From Lycium barbarum (Eukaryota > Streptophyta > Magnoliopsida > Solanales > Solanaceae), in NCBI RefSeq assembly GCF_019175385.1, contig NC_083341.1, forward strand, positions 16,686,203-16,750,202: a DNA stretch of 64,000 nt, given 5' to 3'. The notes beneath the pieces are model-generated. The model saw only the letters and a list, made by a program, of their open reading frames with translations. It did not search any database and was not told the DNA's origin. This document shows positions 12,290 to 24,672 of the stretch, piece after piece (position 1 is the stretch's first letter; each line of letters opens with the position of its first letter). The translations under genes were made by a program, and so were the position numbers.

Positions 12290-12822
12290 GAGTAAAGGGT
12301 CAAAAATGCCCTTAAATTATGTCAAGTTGAATAAAAATGTCCTCTGTTTATACTTTAGTTTAAAATACCCTTAAACTATATGAAATTGAACAACTATGCC
12401 CCTACTATTATTTAATTGGGTCAAACATGTGTTTTCCTAATAAACATATTATTTCTTTTCTTTTTAAATACATTTTATATAAAGATGAAATTGTATTCTT
12501 TAACATATAATATGAGAATGACTTATTAGAGTAGTAATGTTTTTTTTTTTTTTTTTGGTGAGAATGGCTTATTTTGGGGGAACATTGCATGTGAATAATA
12601 ATAATGGAAAAATTCAGTAATGTATAATCCAGCATAAGAAATATCCACATAGCCATATTTTTAATTTGCATTCGAATAGACAATTTTTCACGGTATACAA
12701 TATTATACATCAATATACAAACTTATACACCTATTGTAAACAATGTATCAACCTTCTATAAAAGTGTATAAGAGATGTTTATACACACTTTTACACTGTT
12801 ATACAAAATTATACAAAAATTG
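12290..12822. other. Intergenic, no gene seen
   Basis: Contains short repeated phrases of the kind AATGCCCTTAAATTATG / AATACCCTTAAACTATAT (12300-12400), a T-run at 12541-12556 and a cluster of TTATACA words at 12690-12820. No recognisable protein. Confidence 0.5.
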
Positions 12823-12963
12823 TTTTTTTTTTTTAATTTTAAAATTATTTTTATTACATAGGGGGTTAGGGGAAGGGGAAATGGGGAAGGGGATTACAAT
12901 GTGGGGATTCGAACCCTCATCTAGTGAGGTTCAGGTAGCCAACCAACTAAGCTACTAGATCCC
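12823..12963 (-). mobile_element. tRNA-derived SINE
   Basis: On minus the element begins GGGATCTAGTAGCTTAGTTGG. It has an A box TAGCTTAGTTGG (12943-12954) and a B box GGTTCGAATCC (12905-12915), spaced as in a tRNA-Pol III promoter. A CCCCTTCCCC-rich body and an A-rich tail (12823-12840) follow. The two flanks share an imperfect ATTTTTkTATA, a plausible target-site duplication. No cloverleaf closes properly and a tail is present, so it is a SINE and not a tRNA gene. Confidence 0.75.
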
Positions 12964-14035
12964 TATAAAAAAATGATTTTTAACCCTATGAACTGCAACT
13001 AATGTTTCCCTCCTCCACCTTCATACCAACAACTACAATAGGCATCACCTACTCCCCGCAGCCAACTTCCTACCGCCAGAGCATCCTACTCCCCCATCGC
13101 TAACTCCCCCCACCGGAGCATGTCGTCACTGCTCTTTAATACGGGTATTTTCCTACTCCAACATCTTCCTCCTCCTTACCGTACCCAATTACCTCATCGA
13201 TTCCTTGGCCTTCATCGCTCTTCTGCCACCGATCCAACTTTATGGCTAACTCGGATAATAAAATCAAAATGTGCTAAAAAAAGTAATTATTTTGCCCTAA
13301 TTGTCATAGAATGTAAAAATCTCAATAATGTCTTTGGGTAATAATTTGGAGCATTATATTTTGAAATTTTTACACAATATAACCATTCACCAAAATAATA
13401 AAATAAACATATTTTTAACATATAAAAATTAATATATTTTTTATTTATTTGGCTAACAATTGTAATTATTTTGATCGAGTGGTCGAGTACGTTTAGAACT
13501 CTTATAAAGATTAAGAGGTTTAGAATTAATTAGTACACAGATTAATAATATTGTTGACATTAAACCTTTTGTGGAATGCAAAGAATAAAGAAATTTTGTT
13601 AAGTTTTTTTTTCCCCTGTATTTATTAGTTTTTGTGGATCTTTTTTCTTCTGACTTACTTGTCTTGCGTAAAAGACAAATGTCGCTCATTGGTTAAGAAG
13701 ATAACTTTTTTTCTTCGTATATTGAATTGTCCTTTATTGGGATTGTCTCGTGCACAGAAATGGACTTGAACAATGAAACGGGTCAATCTGTTCTCCCTAC
13801 GCGCAAAATATGTGAGGTCCAATCCAAATTTTGTTTTGCAAAGAATATTTTAATATATTATAGCCTACTAGAAAAGTGTCCAAATACAAGCTTGCAAGAA
13901 TGTGTCCAGACACGTTCCAGAATTATAGCCTGCTTGTCCGAGCTTCAAAAATTAATTTGAAAAATACTTTATCACAAAGTATTTTTAGTAAGAAACAGTT
14001 TGTATTTGTCTAATTAATTTGAAAATCACTTCTGA
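12964..14035. other. Intergenic, no gene seen
   Basis: A CT-rich low-complexity stretch (12990-13110) is followed by short open frames on both strands without recognisable domains. A 73-codon frame at 13120-13341 begins with a hydrophobic run but looks like chance. AT-rich sequence fills the rest. Confidence 0.5.
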
Positions 14036-14045
14036 GCGACATTTA

Positions 14046-14280
14046 GGGTTTGACCAAGCTCTTGAAAATGTTTTGAAGTATATTTTTATAAAGTGCTTTT
14101 CAAATAAAGTATTTATGGGGAAAAGCTTTTCTTTAGCTTCTGCTTCTGCTTCTACTTTAAAGCATTTTTCTTCTCCTAAAAGTTTGATGAAACCTGAACT
14201 TTGAAAAAGAAATACTGTTTTTTTTTTTTTTTTGGAAAAATTAAAAGAAAAGCTTTTCGGTAGAGAAGCTTGGTCAAACA
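14046..14280. mobile_element. MITE with GTTTGACCAAGCT inverted ends
   Basis: The left end GTTTGACCAAGCTCTTGAAAA is matched at the right by AGAAGCTTGGTCAAAC. The interior is rich in AAGTGCTTTT / AAAGCATTTTTC words typical of non-autonomous hAT-like MITEs of Solanaceae. Exact ends and target duplication are unclear. Confidence 0.5.
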
Positions 14281-14334
14281 TGTTATTAGACTCCTATAAC
14301 ATCTGATTCATTTTATGCAAAAACTACTTGAATT

Positions 14335-14545
14335 TTGTAACATCGAAGTCACTAGTGTAAGTCGTTAATTTTCCTTTTATAACAGCTTCTGTCCTTGACT
14401 TATATACGTAGTTTCAAGTCACTGGGGTAACTCCTCGTTAATTTCCCTTTTGTAACGGCTTATGTCCTTGACTTACATAAGCAGTTTCAAGTCATTAGTG
14501 TAACTCCTCGTTAATTTCTCTTTTGTAACGACTTTTGTCCTTGTT
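14335..14545. repeat. Tandem repeat, about 74-bp unit, nearly three copies
   Basis: Units share GTCACTAGTGTAA, CGTTAATTT-CCTTTTGTAAC, then TGTCCTTGACTTA and GTTTCAA. The second and third units are closest. They abut the foldback element on its left. Confidence 0.8.
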
Positions 14546-14554
14546 AAACCGGTA

Positions 14555-14817
14555 CGCGATGTATGAAAATGCAAGCTTGGGGGTTTTTTAAGCCTCCGCA
14601 TAGTTTATGTGTACAATGAATAAAAAGTTACAAGTTCAAGGGGGGTCACGAGCCCTTTTGCCTAAAATCTAATGTTGTTTTTTTACGATAGTTATTTTGC
14701 ATTAGATTTTAGGCAAAAGGGCTCGGGACCCCCGAACTTGCAACTTTTTATTCGTTGTACACCTAAACTATGCGGAGGCTTAAAAACCCCCTCTGAACTT
14801 GCATTGTCATGCGCCGC
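14555..14817. mobile_element. Foldback (long inverted repeat) element
   Basis: Two arms of about 120 bp (14555-14674 and 14700-14817) are inverted copies with few mismatches around a 25-bp loop. The inner arm ends are AAAATCTAATG and CATTAGATTTT. The arms contain TAAGCCTCCGCATAG and GAGCCCTTTTGCCTA. Single-arm relatives occur at about 15060-15200, 17690-17810 and 39745-39870. No ORF. Confidence 0.88.
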
Positions 14818-15059
14818 GCACCCATTTAACATCCAAAGCCCTCAACAATGTATACACACGCTATACATAGTGAAAATTATGATGATGTGGATATTCACAT
14901 AGATAAATGTTGTCCGACCCAATTTACCCATTTTAACTCCAGTTATACACCCAAAATTAATCCTCAACGCTCAAAATTAACCCTAACTCATAACCGATCG
15001 ACCCCCCCTAACTTCAGTTATAAACCCAAAACTAGTGCCCCTAACTCAAAATTAATGTT

Positions 15060-15200
15060 AAGGGGTAAGCGATGCATGAAAATGCAAGTTCGGGGAGTCG
15101 AGGGGGAGGGGGGGTTATTAAAGCCTCCGCATAATTTAGGTGTACAATGAAGAAAAATTGCAAGTTCAGGGGAGTCCCGAGCCCTTTTTCCTAGATTTTA
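15060..15200. repeat. Single-arm copy of the 14.6-kb foldback repeat
   Basis: Shares GCGATGCATGAAAATGCAAG, TTAAAGCCTCCGCATAATTT and GAGCCCTTTTTCCTAGATTT with the foldback left arm, in the same orientation. The opposite arm is absent. Equivalent single arms precede the other two SLP2 pseudogene copies. Confidence 0.75.
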
Positions 15201-15558
15201 TGATAAATTAATAAATGGATTATTCTAGTTATAATGTTAATGAAATTAAATAAAAATCTATAAATAACCTAGGTTAATAATATAAAAAATATAGGAATAT
15301 TACATATATGAAGGATTGAAAATGTTAAAAGGTAGATAATGTAAGGGGTGAGATAGACATAAAATTAAGGGGATAAAATTACAATAACTAAAAGTTTAAG
15401 AGGGATTTTACTCTTAAAAGTAAAAATTTGGGGAGGGGTAAATTGTTTTTTACAATTTTACTATTCATCGCACTGAGGGTTTTACCTTCAATCGCACTGA
15501 GTGCTTAACAGTTGAATCGCGAACTGAGGGTTTTACCAATCCGATCGCTGGTATGACT

Positions 15559-16313
15559 ATGGCGGTGAAGTTTTCGCTCATGCGGTTGATTTCTTTTCCA
15601 CTCGCATCCCGCATTTCCCTTTTCTACCATACTATACGCCATGTAGGGTAAAATCATTTGTTGCTACCTTTGATTTCTATTATTTTTTAGTTGTTAAAAT
15701 ACAATAAGGCCCTCACTTCGGGATTGCATGTATTGATTCTTATCGCTGATAGGATCGCGTATGTGCAATCCCTCACAGAAGAGGTTATTTCAATACAGTG
15801 TATTATTAACAAGGGTGAAACCCCATTGTGGTTTAAGCCCTTATTTATTTCAAGGTTCGACATATTAGAACTTTGTTATTGCTTAGTATCAGAACGTTTT
15901 ACTGTTGTTAGTAGACTCTTGGTAATGTACTTATTATATTTTTTTGTTTACTTTAAGTGTAGGTTGTGGACCCTCTTTTGGTTTCATAGGCCATTGAGGA
16001 TCCAGTAAAGAAATTAATCCAACTTGCTCAACAAATTACTCGCAGGGAGGTGCATAAAAGGACACTCGACAAGGTTGATGAAAGCCACAAGTTGAAAGAA
16101 AAAATAGTGTTAAGCCACCCCTTTGAATACTTTAGGGTTTTAGTGTGAGTTAATTAGCTTCAGACCGTTAATTTAGAAAGCGTTCTGCGAATGGTTTCCT
16201 TTTAATTCTGGAACCTTTGATGCTTGAGTTTGATCCCTCTGATGCATGTTTTTATTGTAGATGGCTATCAACGATACTGCAAAAGGTTGGAGCTTGAAAT
16301 GCCTTCGATGTGA
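15559..16313 (+). pseudogene. SLP2-like (stomatin/band-7) pseudogene copy 1
   Basis: The parent family is a mitochondrial stomatin-like band-7 protein. Exon-like blocks keep introns, so it is not retroposed. Exon 1 (15559-15647) begins MAVKFSLMRLIS, a basic amphipathic presequence. Exon 2 (about 15690-15858) reads ALTSGLHVLILIADRIAYVQ but lacks its 5' half. Exon 3 (about 15962-16115) has AIEDPVKKLIQLAQQITRRE preceded by an in-frame TAG. Exon 4 (16261-16313) is MAINDTAKGWSLKCLRCEI. Band-7 landmarks (HxLIPxxDRIAY, IEDPxxxxxQLAQ, NxxAKxWGLxCLRxEI) match the family. It is dead: exon deletion and a stop shared with copies 2 and 3. Confidence 0.8.
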
Positions 16314-16650
16314 AATAGGTATGTGGGCTAGTCTTCAAATTTTATATCATAACAAAAAAGGTTGTAATAGATTTTTTCAATGCATGTCTCCATATCATCT
16401 ACACGCTTTAGTATACGGTACTAATTAAAATCTCATGTTACATTCATTTCACACTTACCTTCGATAATTTTTTACAAATGATAAAGCTCTTCCTAAATGG
16501 ATTTGAATATGCACTACATAGTTCAATCCTGATCTCTCACTGACATTGATGTATAGGTCCTTAAGGATAACGTTTTTTGGTGTTCTTGTTAAAATTACCT
16601 AGAGTAATCCTTTCAGCCAGCTGCAATTTAAAGATAATTGAACAGATGGC

Positions 16651-19600
16651 TGATGTGGATGTCCACCTAGATAAATATTATCTGACCCAATTTACCCATT
16701 TTAACTTCAACTATAAACCCAAGATTTATCCCCCAACACTCAAAATTAACCCTAACTCATAACCAATCGACTCCCTCACACAAATGGTCTCATTAACTAT
16801 CGATGTTGTACTTTTTCATTCTTCAACAATAACGGAATTTCATATGTGATATTTGTATGAGTATTCGAACCATGCATGTACTGCAACATACATATAGTTA
16901 TGTGCATGTATACCTGGACTATGCACATATTATATCACTCATATACTACATAAAGTAAGAACACCATATACAATATGTACCTAACAATATACTAGAGTAT
17001 ACAATATTCACATATATCTAGTTAAGCAAAATGCTATTAGACCCGAGCTTGTATTACTTTAGTTTGACATAGACTTGAATCTGGTGCTGTATGTTCCAAT
17101 GAATATTTTAATGAAATTTGATTTACATTATATATGTTCTTTAACAAAATTATATCTACATATTCTTATGCAAGCTTATTTAATCCGAATCCACCTATTA
17201 ATTTCTTAAAATATGCACTGTTTTCGTCAGTTGTAAGCAACCATAAAGGGAATTGGACTTGGGAAATGATTTTTTGATCAATTGGTTCTGAATATTTTTT
17301 GATTCATAAAATCTTTTACATAGAAAATATATCTATAGACATACTTTATTGAAAATAATCTAACAATACAAATAAACATAAATGTAAAAGACTTTATTTT
17401 CCAAGTTAGTAAATATTTAATTTCTCTTTAATTCAGCAACATATGATATTTGTGAGCATAAAAACTAATATGAATATAACCCTTTAATGTCAAACTTCCT
17501 CAACAGTATATACACGCGTTGTACACGATGGAAATTATGCTAATGTGGATCCATGTAAATAAATATTATATGACCCAATTTACCCATTTTAACTTCATCT
17601 GTAAACCCAAAATTAATCACCCAACACTCAAAATTAACCCTAACATATAACCGATCGACTCTCTCACACAAATGGTCTATTAAAGGGGTACGCGACGCAT
17701 GAAAATCCAAATTCTAGGGATTTTTAAGCCTCCGCGTAGTTTAGGTGTACAATGAATAAAAGTTTGCAAGTTCAGGGGGTCGCAAGCCCTTTTACCTAGA
17801 TTTTATGATAAATTAATAGATGGATTATTCTAGCTATAATGTTAATGAACTTAAATAAAAATATATAAATAACCTAGGTTAATAATATAAGAAAGATAGA
17901 AATATTACATGTATGAAAGGATTGAAAATGTTAAAAGGTAGATAATGTAAGGGGTGAGATAGACATTAAACTAAGAGGGCAGAATGACAATAACTAAAAG
18001 TTTAGGAGGGATTTTAATCTTGAAAGTAAAAATTTGGGGAGGGGTAAATTGAGGGTTTTACTGTTCAATCGCACTGAGTGTTTAACGGTTGAATCGCAAA
18101 CTGAGGGTTTTGCCATTCTGATCGCCGGTATGACTATGGCGGTGAAGTTGTCGCTCATGCGGTTGATTTCTTCTCCACTCGCACCCCGCATTTCCCCTTT
18201 CTACCATACTGTACACCATCTAGGGTAAAATCATTTGTTCCTAACTTTGAATTTCTATTATTTTTTAGTTGTTAATACTAGTATTATTTTTTATGTAGGT
18301 ATATAATTCCTCCACCCATAAATTGGGGATGAGGGGAGGGGGGTTTGAGAGTGGTACCGGAGAGGAGTATTTTTTTCGTCTAGCGGGTCAGCAAATACAG
18401 TAAAGCCCTCACTCCGAGATTGTATGTATTGATTCCTATCGCTAATAGGATCACGTATGTGCAATCCCTCAAGGAGGAAGTTATTTCAATACAGTGTATT
18501 ATTAACAAGGGTGAAACCCCCGTTGTGGTTGAAGCCCTTATTTATTTCAAGGTTAGACATATTAGAACTTTGTTAATGCTTAGTATCAGGACGTTTTATT
18601 GTTGTTAGTAGACTCTTGGTAATGTACTTATTATATTTTTTGTTTGCTTTAACTGTAGGTTGTGGACCATCTTTTGGTTTCATAGGCCATTGAGGATCCA
18701 GTGAAGAAATTAACCCAGCTTGCTCAACAAATTGCTAGCAGGGAGGTGCATAAAAGGACACTCGACAAGGTTGATGAAAGCCACAAGTTGAAAGAAAAAA
18801 TAGTTTTAAGCCACCCCTTTGAATTCTTTAGGGTTTTAGTGTGAGTTAATTAGCTTCAGACCGTTGATTTAGAAAGCGTTATGAGAATGGTTTCCTTTTA
18901 ATTCTGGAACCTTTGATGCTTGAGCTTGATCCCTCTGATGCACGCTTTTATTGTAGATGGTTATCAATGATACTGCAAAAGGTTGGGGCTTGAAATGCCT
19001 TCGATGTGAAATAGGTATGTGGGCTAGTCTTCAAATTTTTATATCATAACAAAAAAGGTTGTGATAGATTTTTTCAATGCATGTCTCCATATCGTCTACA
19101 CGCTTCAGTATACGGTACTAATTAAAATCTCATATTACATTCAGTTCACATTTACCTCCGATTTTTCTTACAAATGATAAAGCTCTTCCTAAATGGATTT
19201 GAATATGCACTATATAGTTCAATCCTGATCTCTCACTGACATTGATGTATAGGTCCTTAAGGATAACTTTTTTTTGGGTGTTTTTGTTAAAATTAGATAG
19301 AGTAATCCTTTCAGGCAGCTGCAATTTAAAAATATTTGAACAGATGGGTGATGTGGATGTCCACCTAGATAAATATTATCTGACCCAGTATAAACCCAAG
19401 ATTTATCCCCAACACTCAAAATTAACCCTAACTCATAACCGATGGACTCATACTCCCTCACACAAATGGTCTCATTAACCACCGACGTGGTACTTTTTCA
19501 TTCTTCAACAATAACAAAATTTCATATGTGATATTTGTATGAGTATTCGAACCATGCATGTACTGCAACATACATATAGCTATGTGCATGTATACCTAGA

Positions 19601-20442
19601 CTATGCATATATTATATCACTCATATGCTACATAAAGTTAGAACACCATATATAATATAGAACACCATATATAATATGTACCTAACAATATACTAGAGCA
19701 TACAATGTTCACATATATCTAGTTAAGCAAAATGCTATTATACGCGAGCTTGTATTACTTTAGTTTGACATGAACTGTTTTCGTCGGTTGTAAGCAACCA
19801 CAAAGGGAATTGGACTTGGGCTACGATTTTTTGATTCATAAAATATTTCACATAGAAAATATATCTGTAAACATACTTTATTGAAAATAGTCTAACAATA
19901 CAAATAAACATAAATGTAAAATATTTTACTATCCAAGTTAGTCAATATTTAATTTATCTTTAATTCAGCAACAAATGATATTTATGATCATCAAAACTAA
20001 TATAAATATAACCCTTTAATGTCCAAATCCCTCAACAGTGTATACACGCGTTGTACACGGTGGAAATTATGCTGAAATGGATCCATGTAACAACTAGTTT
20101 TAGAGAAATGGTTTCGTTATAAAGTGTTGAGGGTCAAAAATTAAAGACCACCCCCAAAGTAGGGCATTTGTGCGAATGATCCCCAAATAACTCAGCTCCT
20201 AGCACGACCCCTTAGGGGCAGCCCAATTTGGCCTATAATTTAGACTTGTATGGTCGATCTTTATGGGGCCAGATTGGGCTCGATCTGATCGATAGGGATA
20301 TCCTCAATTAGCCCAATTTTTTGTAGACAAACATAATGAATTTCAATAAGTCTACAGATGGGGCCGGATATCGTCATATCTAGCTATTCATGCCCTTTTT
20401 AGTGAAATTCAATGATAAGCAAATAATTTAATAAGATATCAT
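16651..20442. repeat. Segmental duplication, copy 1, left block
   Basis: Matches 38710-42530 base for base apart from scattered differences, in the same orientation. It includes the second SLP2 pseudogene and its AT-rich flanks. Both begin TGATGTGGATGTCCACCTAG. The match stops at ATAAGATATCAT (20431-20442). Internally, it is the second half of an older 2.6-kb tandem duplication whose first half is at about 14900-17560. Confidence 0.9.
18136..19011 (+). pseudogene. SLP2-like pseudogene copy 2
   Basis: Same layout as copy 1. Exon 1 from ATG 18136 (presequence LSLMRLISSPLAP, ending before GGTAAAATC). Exon 2 about 18299-18550 has the PPxNWG-like start and LYVLIPIANRITYVQSLKEE, INKGETPVVVEALIYFKV. 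Exon 3 about 18658-18815 has the same TAG before AIEDPVKKLTQLAQQI. Exon 4 about 18959-19011 is VINDTAKGWGLKCLRCEI. An indel in the GGGGATGAGGGGAGGGG stretch breaks exon 2. Not functional. Confidence 0.8.
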
Positions 20443-20820
20443 GAGTACTTTCATGAGTATGATTTAGTACTTTGTTGAGTTACCGAGTTAGCTAAGTAAT
20501 GCTATCATCCATCAATTTCAGGCTCTTGAATATTTTTTTTATAAGTCAAATAATATTGTCAATGCTATTTTTAGTTTTAAAATAATTTTGTACTTATTGA
20601 TAACGAGTACACATGCAACGAGCATGTCCAGAGACTAATGCGGATGAATGTATTAAGACGTACATACTAATATAATATCAATCGAGACATATCTTGAAAG
20701 ACTATTGAGATTGCTAGAGCTAAAGAAATATATTTCTACCTGATATTATTTTCTGATATTATTGTGTCGAACATTTAACTTTAGGTAACATGTCAATGAT
20801 ATTCACACTAATGTCCAATA
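20443..20820. other. Intergenic, no gene seen
   Basis: AT-rich sequence between the duplicated block and the copia insertion, with no counterpart in the second duplicate. No open frame of note. Confidence 0.5.
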
Positions 20821-20825
20821 AAAAT
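20821..20825. other. Copia target-site duplication, left (AAAAT)
   Basis: AAAAT directly abuts the left LTR start (TGTAGAAAC). The same five bases abut the right LTR end at 24906-24910. Confidence 0.85.
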
Positions 20826-21083
20826 TGTAGAAACTATACAATCTTAACTTGTTCTATTCATTCACCAAGAGAGAATATATCTAGGATACAATCTTGAACT
20901 CTAGTGAAACAAGGAAACTAAGATCCTAGTGAAACAAGGAAACTAAGATCGTAGTGAAACAAGGAAACTAACTAATATATGGTAATTAGTGAAACAAGGA
21001 AACTAACTAATATATGGTAATTATCTCCTTACAAATATGCTACCAAATAATATCAAATAATATAAAGATATTATACCGCAATA
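20826..21083 (-). repeat. Copia 3' LTR (258 bp)
   Basis: Plus-strand text runs from TGTAGAAACTATAC to ATTATACCGCAATA. It contains four copies of a GTGAAACAAGGAAACTAA phrase. It is 25 bp longer than the other LTR because of one extra GATC(C/G)TAGTGAAACAAGG unit. Confidence 0.92.
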
Positions 21084-21094
21084 CCCCCCTCAAG
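21084..21094 (-). other. Copia polypurine tract
   Basis: On minus it reads CTTGAGGGGGG immediately before the 3' LTR. It is the expected primer for plus-strand synthesis and fixes the LTR boundary. Confidence 0.85.
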
Positions 21095-24000
21095 TTGGAG
21101 CATGGGAATAAAAAATGTCCAACTTGGAAAGCAAGAAGTCAAACTGAGTTTTGCCGAGAGCTTTGGTGAAAATGTCTGCCAATTGTGAAGATGTTGAAAC
21201 GTGTGACGGAGAAATCAAACCTTCATTAATTGCATCACGAACAAAGTGACAATCTACCTCAATGTGCTTTGTTCGTTCATGGAAAACCGGTTTTTTTGCG
21301 ATGTTCAAAGCGGACTGACTATCACAAAACAATTTGATCGCCTTGGGATGTTGTATACCTAAACTCAACAACAGACCTCTCAACCACTTTAACTCACAAG
21401 TGACGCAGCCATGGACCTATATTCAGCCTCTGTAGAAGATCTAGAAACTTTGTGCTGCTTCTTTGTCTTCCAAGAGATCGGAGATTGACCTAGAAATACT
21501 AGCCAACCTGTCAACGAACGACGAGTAAGCGGACAAGCCGCCCAATCAGAATCACACCATCCCTGCAAAGTCAACTCACTGTCGGCACGTAACAAAATAC
21601 CCTGTCCTGGTGTGCCTTTCAAATAACAGACCACTCGTAAGGCCGCTTCCCAATGTTCAATCCGGGGTTCTTGCATGAATTGAGACAAAATATGAACAGA
21701 ATATGACGAGTCCGGTCGAGTGACCCCCAAATAAATCAAACGCCCGACTAATCAACGGTAGACCTCCGGATCCGACAATAAATCTCCATTTGCAAGGCCA
21801 AGTTTATGATTTTGCTCAATAGGGAACCCACTTGGCTTTGCACCTAATAATCCTGCTTCAGAGATAATATCAAGAGTATACTTGCGTTGAAACAAAAACA
21901 ACCCTGATGAACTACGAGCTACTTCAATACCCAAAAAATATTTGAGAGACCCAAGGTCTTTCATTTTGAAACAATCACTCAAATAGGCTTTGAAAGTTGC
22001 AAGTGCAGCGGAATCATTCCCAGAAATAATAAGATCATCAACATAAACCAAGATATTAATTTGAATATTCCCTCTAGTAAATGTAAAAAGAGAATAATCA
22101 GAATAAGATTGAAGGAAACCGTACCCTTTCAAAGCAGTCACCAATTTTGCAAACCAACATGGAGGGGCCTGTTTCAACCCATACAGCGATTTGCGCAAAC
22201 GACACACCAACGTAGGATCTGGACTTTCAAACCCGGGAGGGAGCTTCATAAACACCTCCTCATCAAGGTCACCATGTAAAAAGGCATTATGAACATCCAT
22301 TTGGTGAAGTTTCCAATTTTTTGATGCTGCAATGGCTAGGAAGGCTCGAACAGTAGTCATCTTGGCGACCGGAGCAAAAGTTTCATTGTAGTCAATCCCC
22401 GCTTGTTGATGATTTCCAACACAACCAAGCGCGATTTGAGCCGTTCCACATCTCCATTTGACAAAAACTTGGTCTTGTACACCCACTGATTACCAAGTTC
22501 TTTCTTACCCGGAGGAAGATGTTCCAAAGTCCATGTACCATTGTCTTTCAATGCACGTATCTCTTCTTTCATTGGATGTCTCCAACCTTCGTGTTTCATG
22601 GCTTCTTTGAAGGTCTTAGGATCCTTACCCGAAATAATAGCTGCAGGAAACTTACGATAATTTACAAAAAAATGGTCACAATTAATATAGTGTGCCAACA
22701 GATAGGGAGTACCTGAGGATTGATTGTTAAAAGGAGTTGTAGGGGACGGACTATTAGCAAAAACTGAGTGTGTCACATAATCACGAAGCACAACAGAGGG
22801 AAATTTCTCCCGAAAACCACGCCCCAAGCCACCTTCCACATTCGTGACTGGGGTATGGTGTTGCTGCCCCCCCCCCCCCCTTGCTGCCAGCGGGCTGTGC
22901 AGTGGCTGTTGGCAGCCGTTCAGCCTCGCTGCCAGCTGGCGCTGGGTTCCCAGCGGGCTGGACAGTGGCCGTTGGCTGCAGCTCGGCCTAGCTGCCAGCA
23001 GGCGCTGGTTGGGCAGTGGTTTGCGGCTGCTGCTCGGCAGCCTCTGAACTATCAACTTTTCCCCCTAATTCATCCCCGTACACCATAAAATCACGATCAA
23101 TTTCAGCACCCTCATCAAAAAAACTAGACGAAATATTAACATCTTTCGGACAAGCAAAAGGAAACACATCCTCCACAAAATTTACATCACGAGAGACAAA
23201 AATTCCTTCGTATCAAGATCAAACAACCGCCACCCCTTCTTACCAAATGGATATCCCACAAACAAACACTTTCTGCTCCGACTAGCAAATTTGTCACCCT
23301 GAGTTTTTTTATTATGAGCAAAGCACAAACACCCAAAAGTACGAATAACATCAAAAGAAGGAGGTTTATTGAATAAAATTTCAAAAGGTGTTTTATTTTC
23401 TAATTTGGGGGTAGGGATACGATTTATGAGATGAGATGCAGCAAGAACACATTCACCCGAGAAAAAAATAGGCAAATTGGCCTGAAATCTGAGAGCCCTC
23501 GCAACATTCAACACATGTTTATGCTTCCTCTCTACCCTCTCATTCTGTTGCGGAGTACCCACACAAGAGGTTTGAAATAAAATACCAGTGGCGGAAAAAT
23601 AATTGATCAAACAATTAAATTCTGTACCATTATCACTTTGTACAACTTTAATTGTTTGATTAAATTGTCAATCAACCATAGCAACAAAAGCCATAAACAT
23701 CGGAAACACTTTTGTTTTATCAACCAACAAGTAAATCCAAACAGCTCGGGAAAAATCATCAACAATTGTTAAAAAATAACGAACTCCACACGACGAAACA
23801 TGGTGATATGGGCCCCATAAATCACAATGTATTTTCTCAAATATTCTAGATGCATTATTATCACTTAAAGGAAATTTGTCTCTAGGATGCTTAGCACGTA
23901 AACACACTTCACAATCCTTTGCTAAACTACTCTTATCACTACTGACATGAGGAAGCAACTTAACTACTCTCTCGGAAGGATGCCTCAATCGTCGATGCCA

Positions 24001-24624
24001 CAATTTCAATGCGGACGTTGCCACGACAGTAGACACATGTTGCACCACGTCCGGTTTGCTAAAATAGTATAGTCCGTCCCTCCTAACTCCCGTTCCAATC
24101 AGCTCCTTCAGTGGGTCATGAATAGCACACATATAAGAATTAAAAGAGACAATAATATGTAAATTATCAGTAAGTTGGGGGATGGAGAGTAAGTTGCAAC
24201 GTAAATAAGGCACATAAAGGACATGATGTAAGGTGATTTTATCTGACAGTCGAACAGAACCTTCCAAAGAAGCAAGCATCTTTTCACCATTAGGAAAACC
24301 AATAGGACAATCAACAGTATGGACATCAAACAACCAAGATTTCTGACCGATAACATGATGAGTATCACCAGTGTCAATAATCCAAGAAAAAACATCAAAC
24401 TTACCATTCAAGTGATTTTCGGGAATTGTAGCATTACCAAAAAATTCCGTAATAGCCTTCCATTGATCGGAAGTAAAGTGCTGACCGACGACAACGTTAT
24501 TTGATGCGCCCTTGAAATGAGTAGACGTGATATAGTCCCCAGGTCGGTCTTGAGGACCGAGAAAATAGGGAGAATTAGACTCAATTTTGGGTGGTGGTGG
24601 AGGAGGTACAGCGTCACCGACCAT
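21090..24624 (-). pseudogene. Copia gag-pol polyprotein, degenerate
   Basis: Starts at ATG 24624. A gag N-terminus (SPYFLGPQDRPGDYI) jumps after about 40 residues to the gag end and protease (WIIDTGDTHHV, active-site DTG), so the UBN2 and zinc-knuckle parts are deleted. The pre-integrase and integrase core follow (LWHRRLRHPSERVV; WGPYHHVSSCGVRYFLTIVD; GTPQQNERVERKHKH). Next come RT (NGTWTLEHLPPGKKEL; YVDDLIISG intact) and RNase H ([39 protein letters not shown]). Lesions seen: TGA at 23668-23670, a 1-nt shift near 23208, TAG at 22988-22990, a C-run shift near 22867-22880, a shift near 22430, and breaks near 21750 and 21386. A repeated PAPAGS-type linker sits between IN and RT. Confidence 0.92.
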
Positions 24625-24660
24625 GGAAATTTACGATGAAGAGAAGAAAAAAAAACGTGT

Positions 24661-24672
24661 GGCCTGATACCA
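24661..24672 (-). other. Copia primer-binding site (initiator Met-tRNA)
   Basis: On minus it reads TGGTATCAGGCC, directly adjoining the 5' LTR. It matches the common plant TGGTATCAGAGC site except near the end. Confidence 0.85.

Noticed and set aside
12823..12963. Functional tRNA gene suggested by A and B boxes
   Set aside because: No closed acceptor stem, and an A-rich tail with likely target duplication; a SINE fits better.
13120..13341. 73-residue frame beginning MSSLLFNTGIFLLQ as a small secreted protein
   Set aside because: No cleavage-site context, conserved family or nearby promoter; the flanks are low-complexity.
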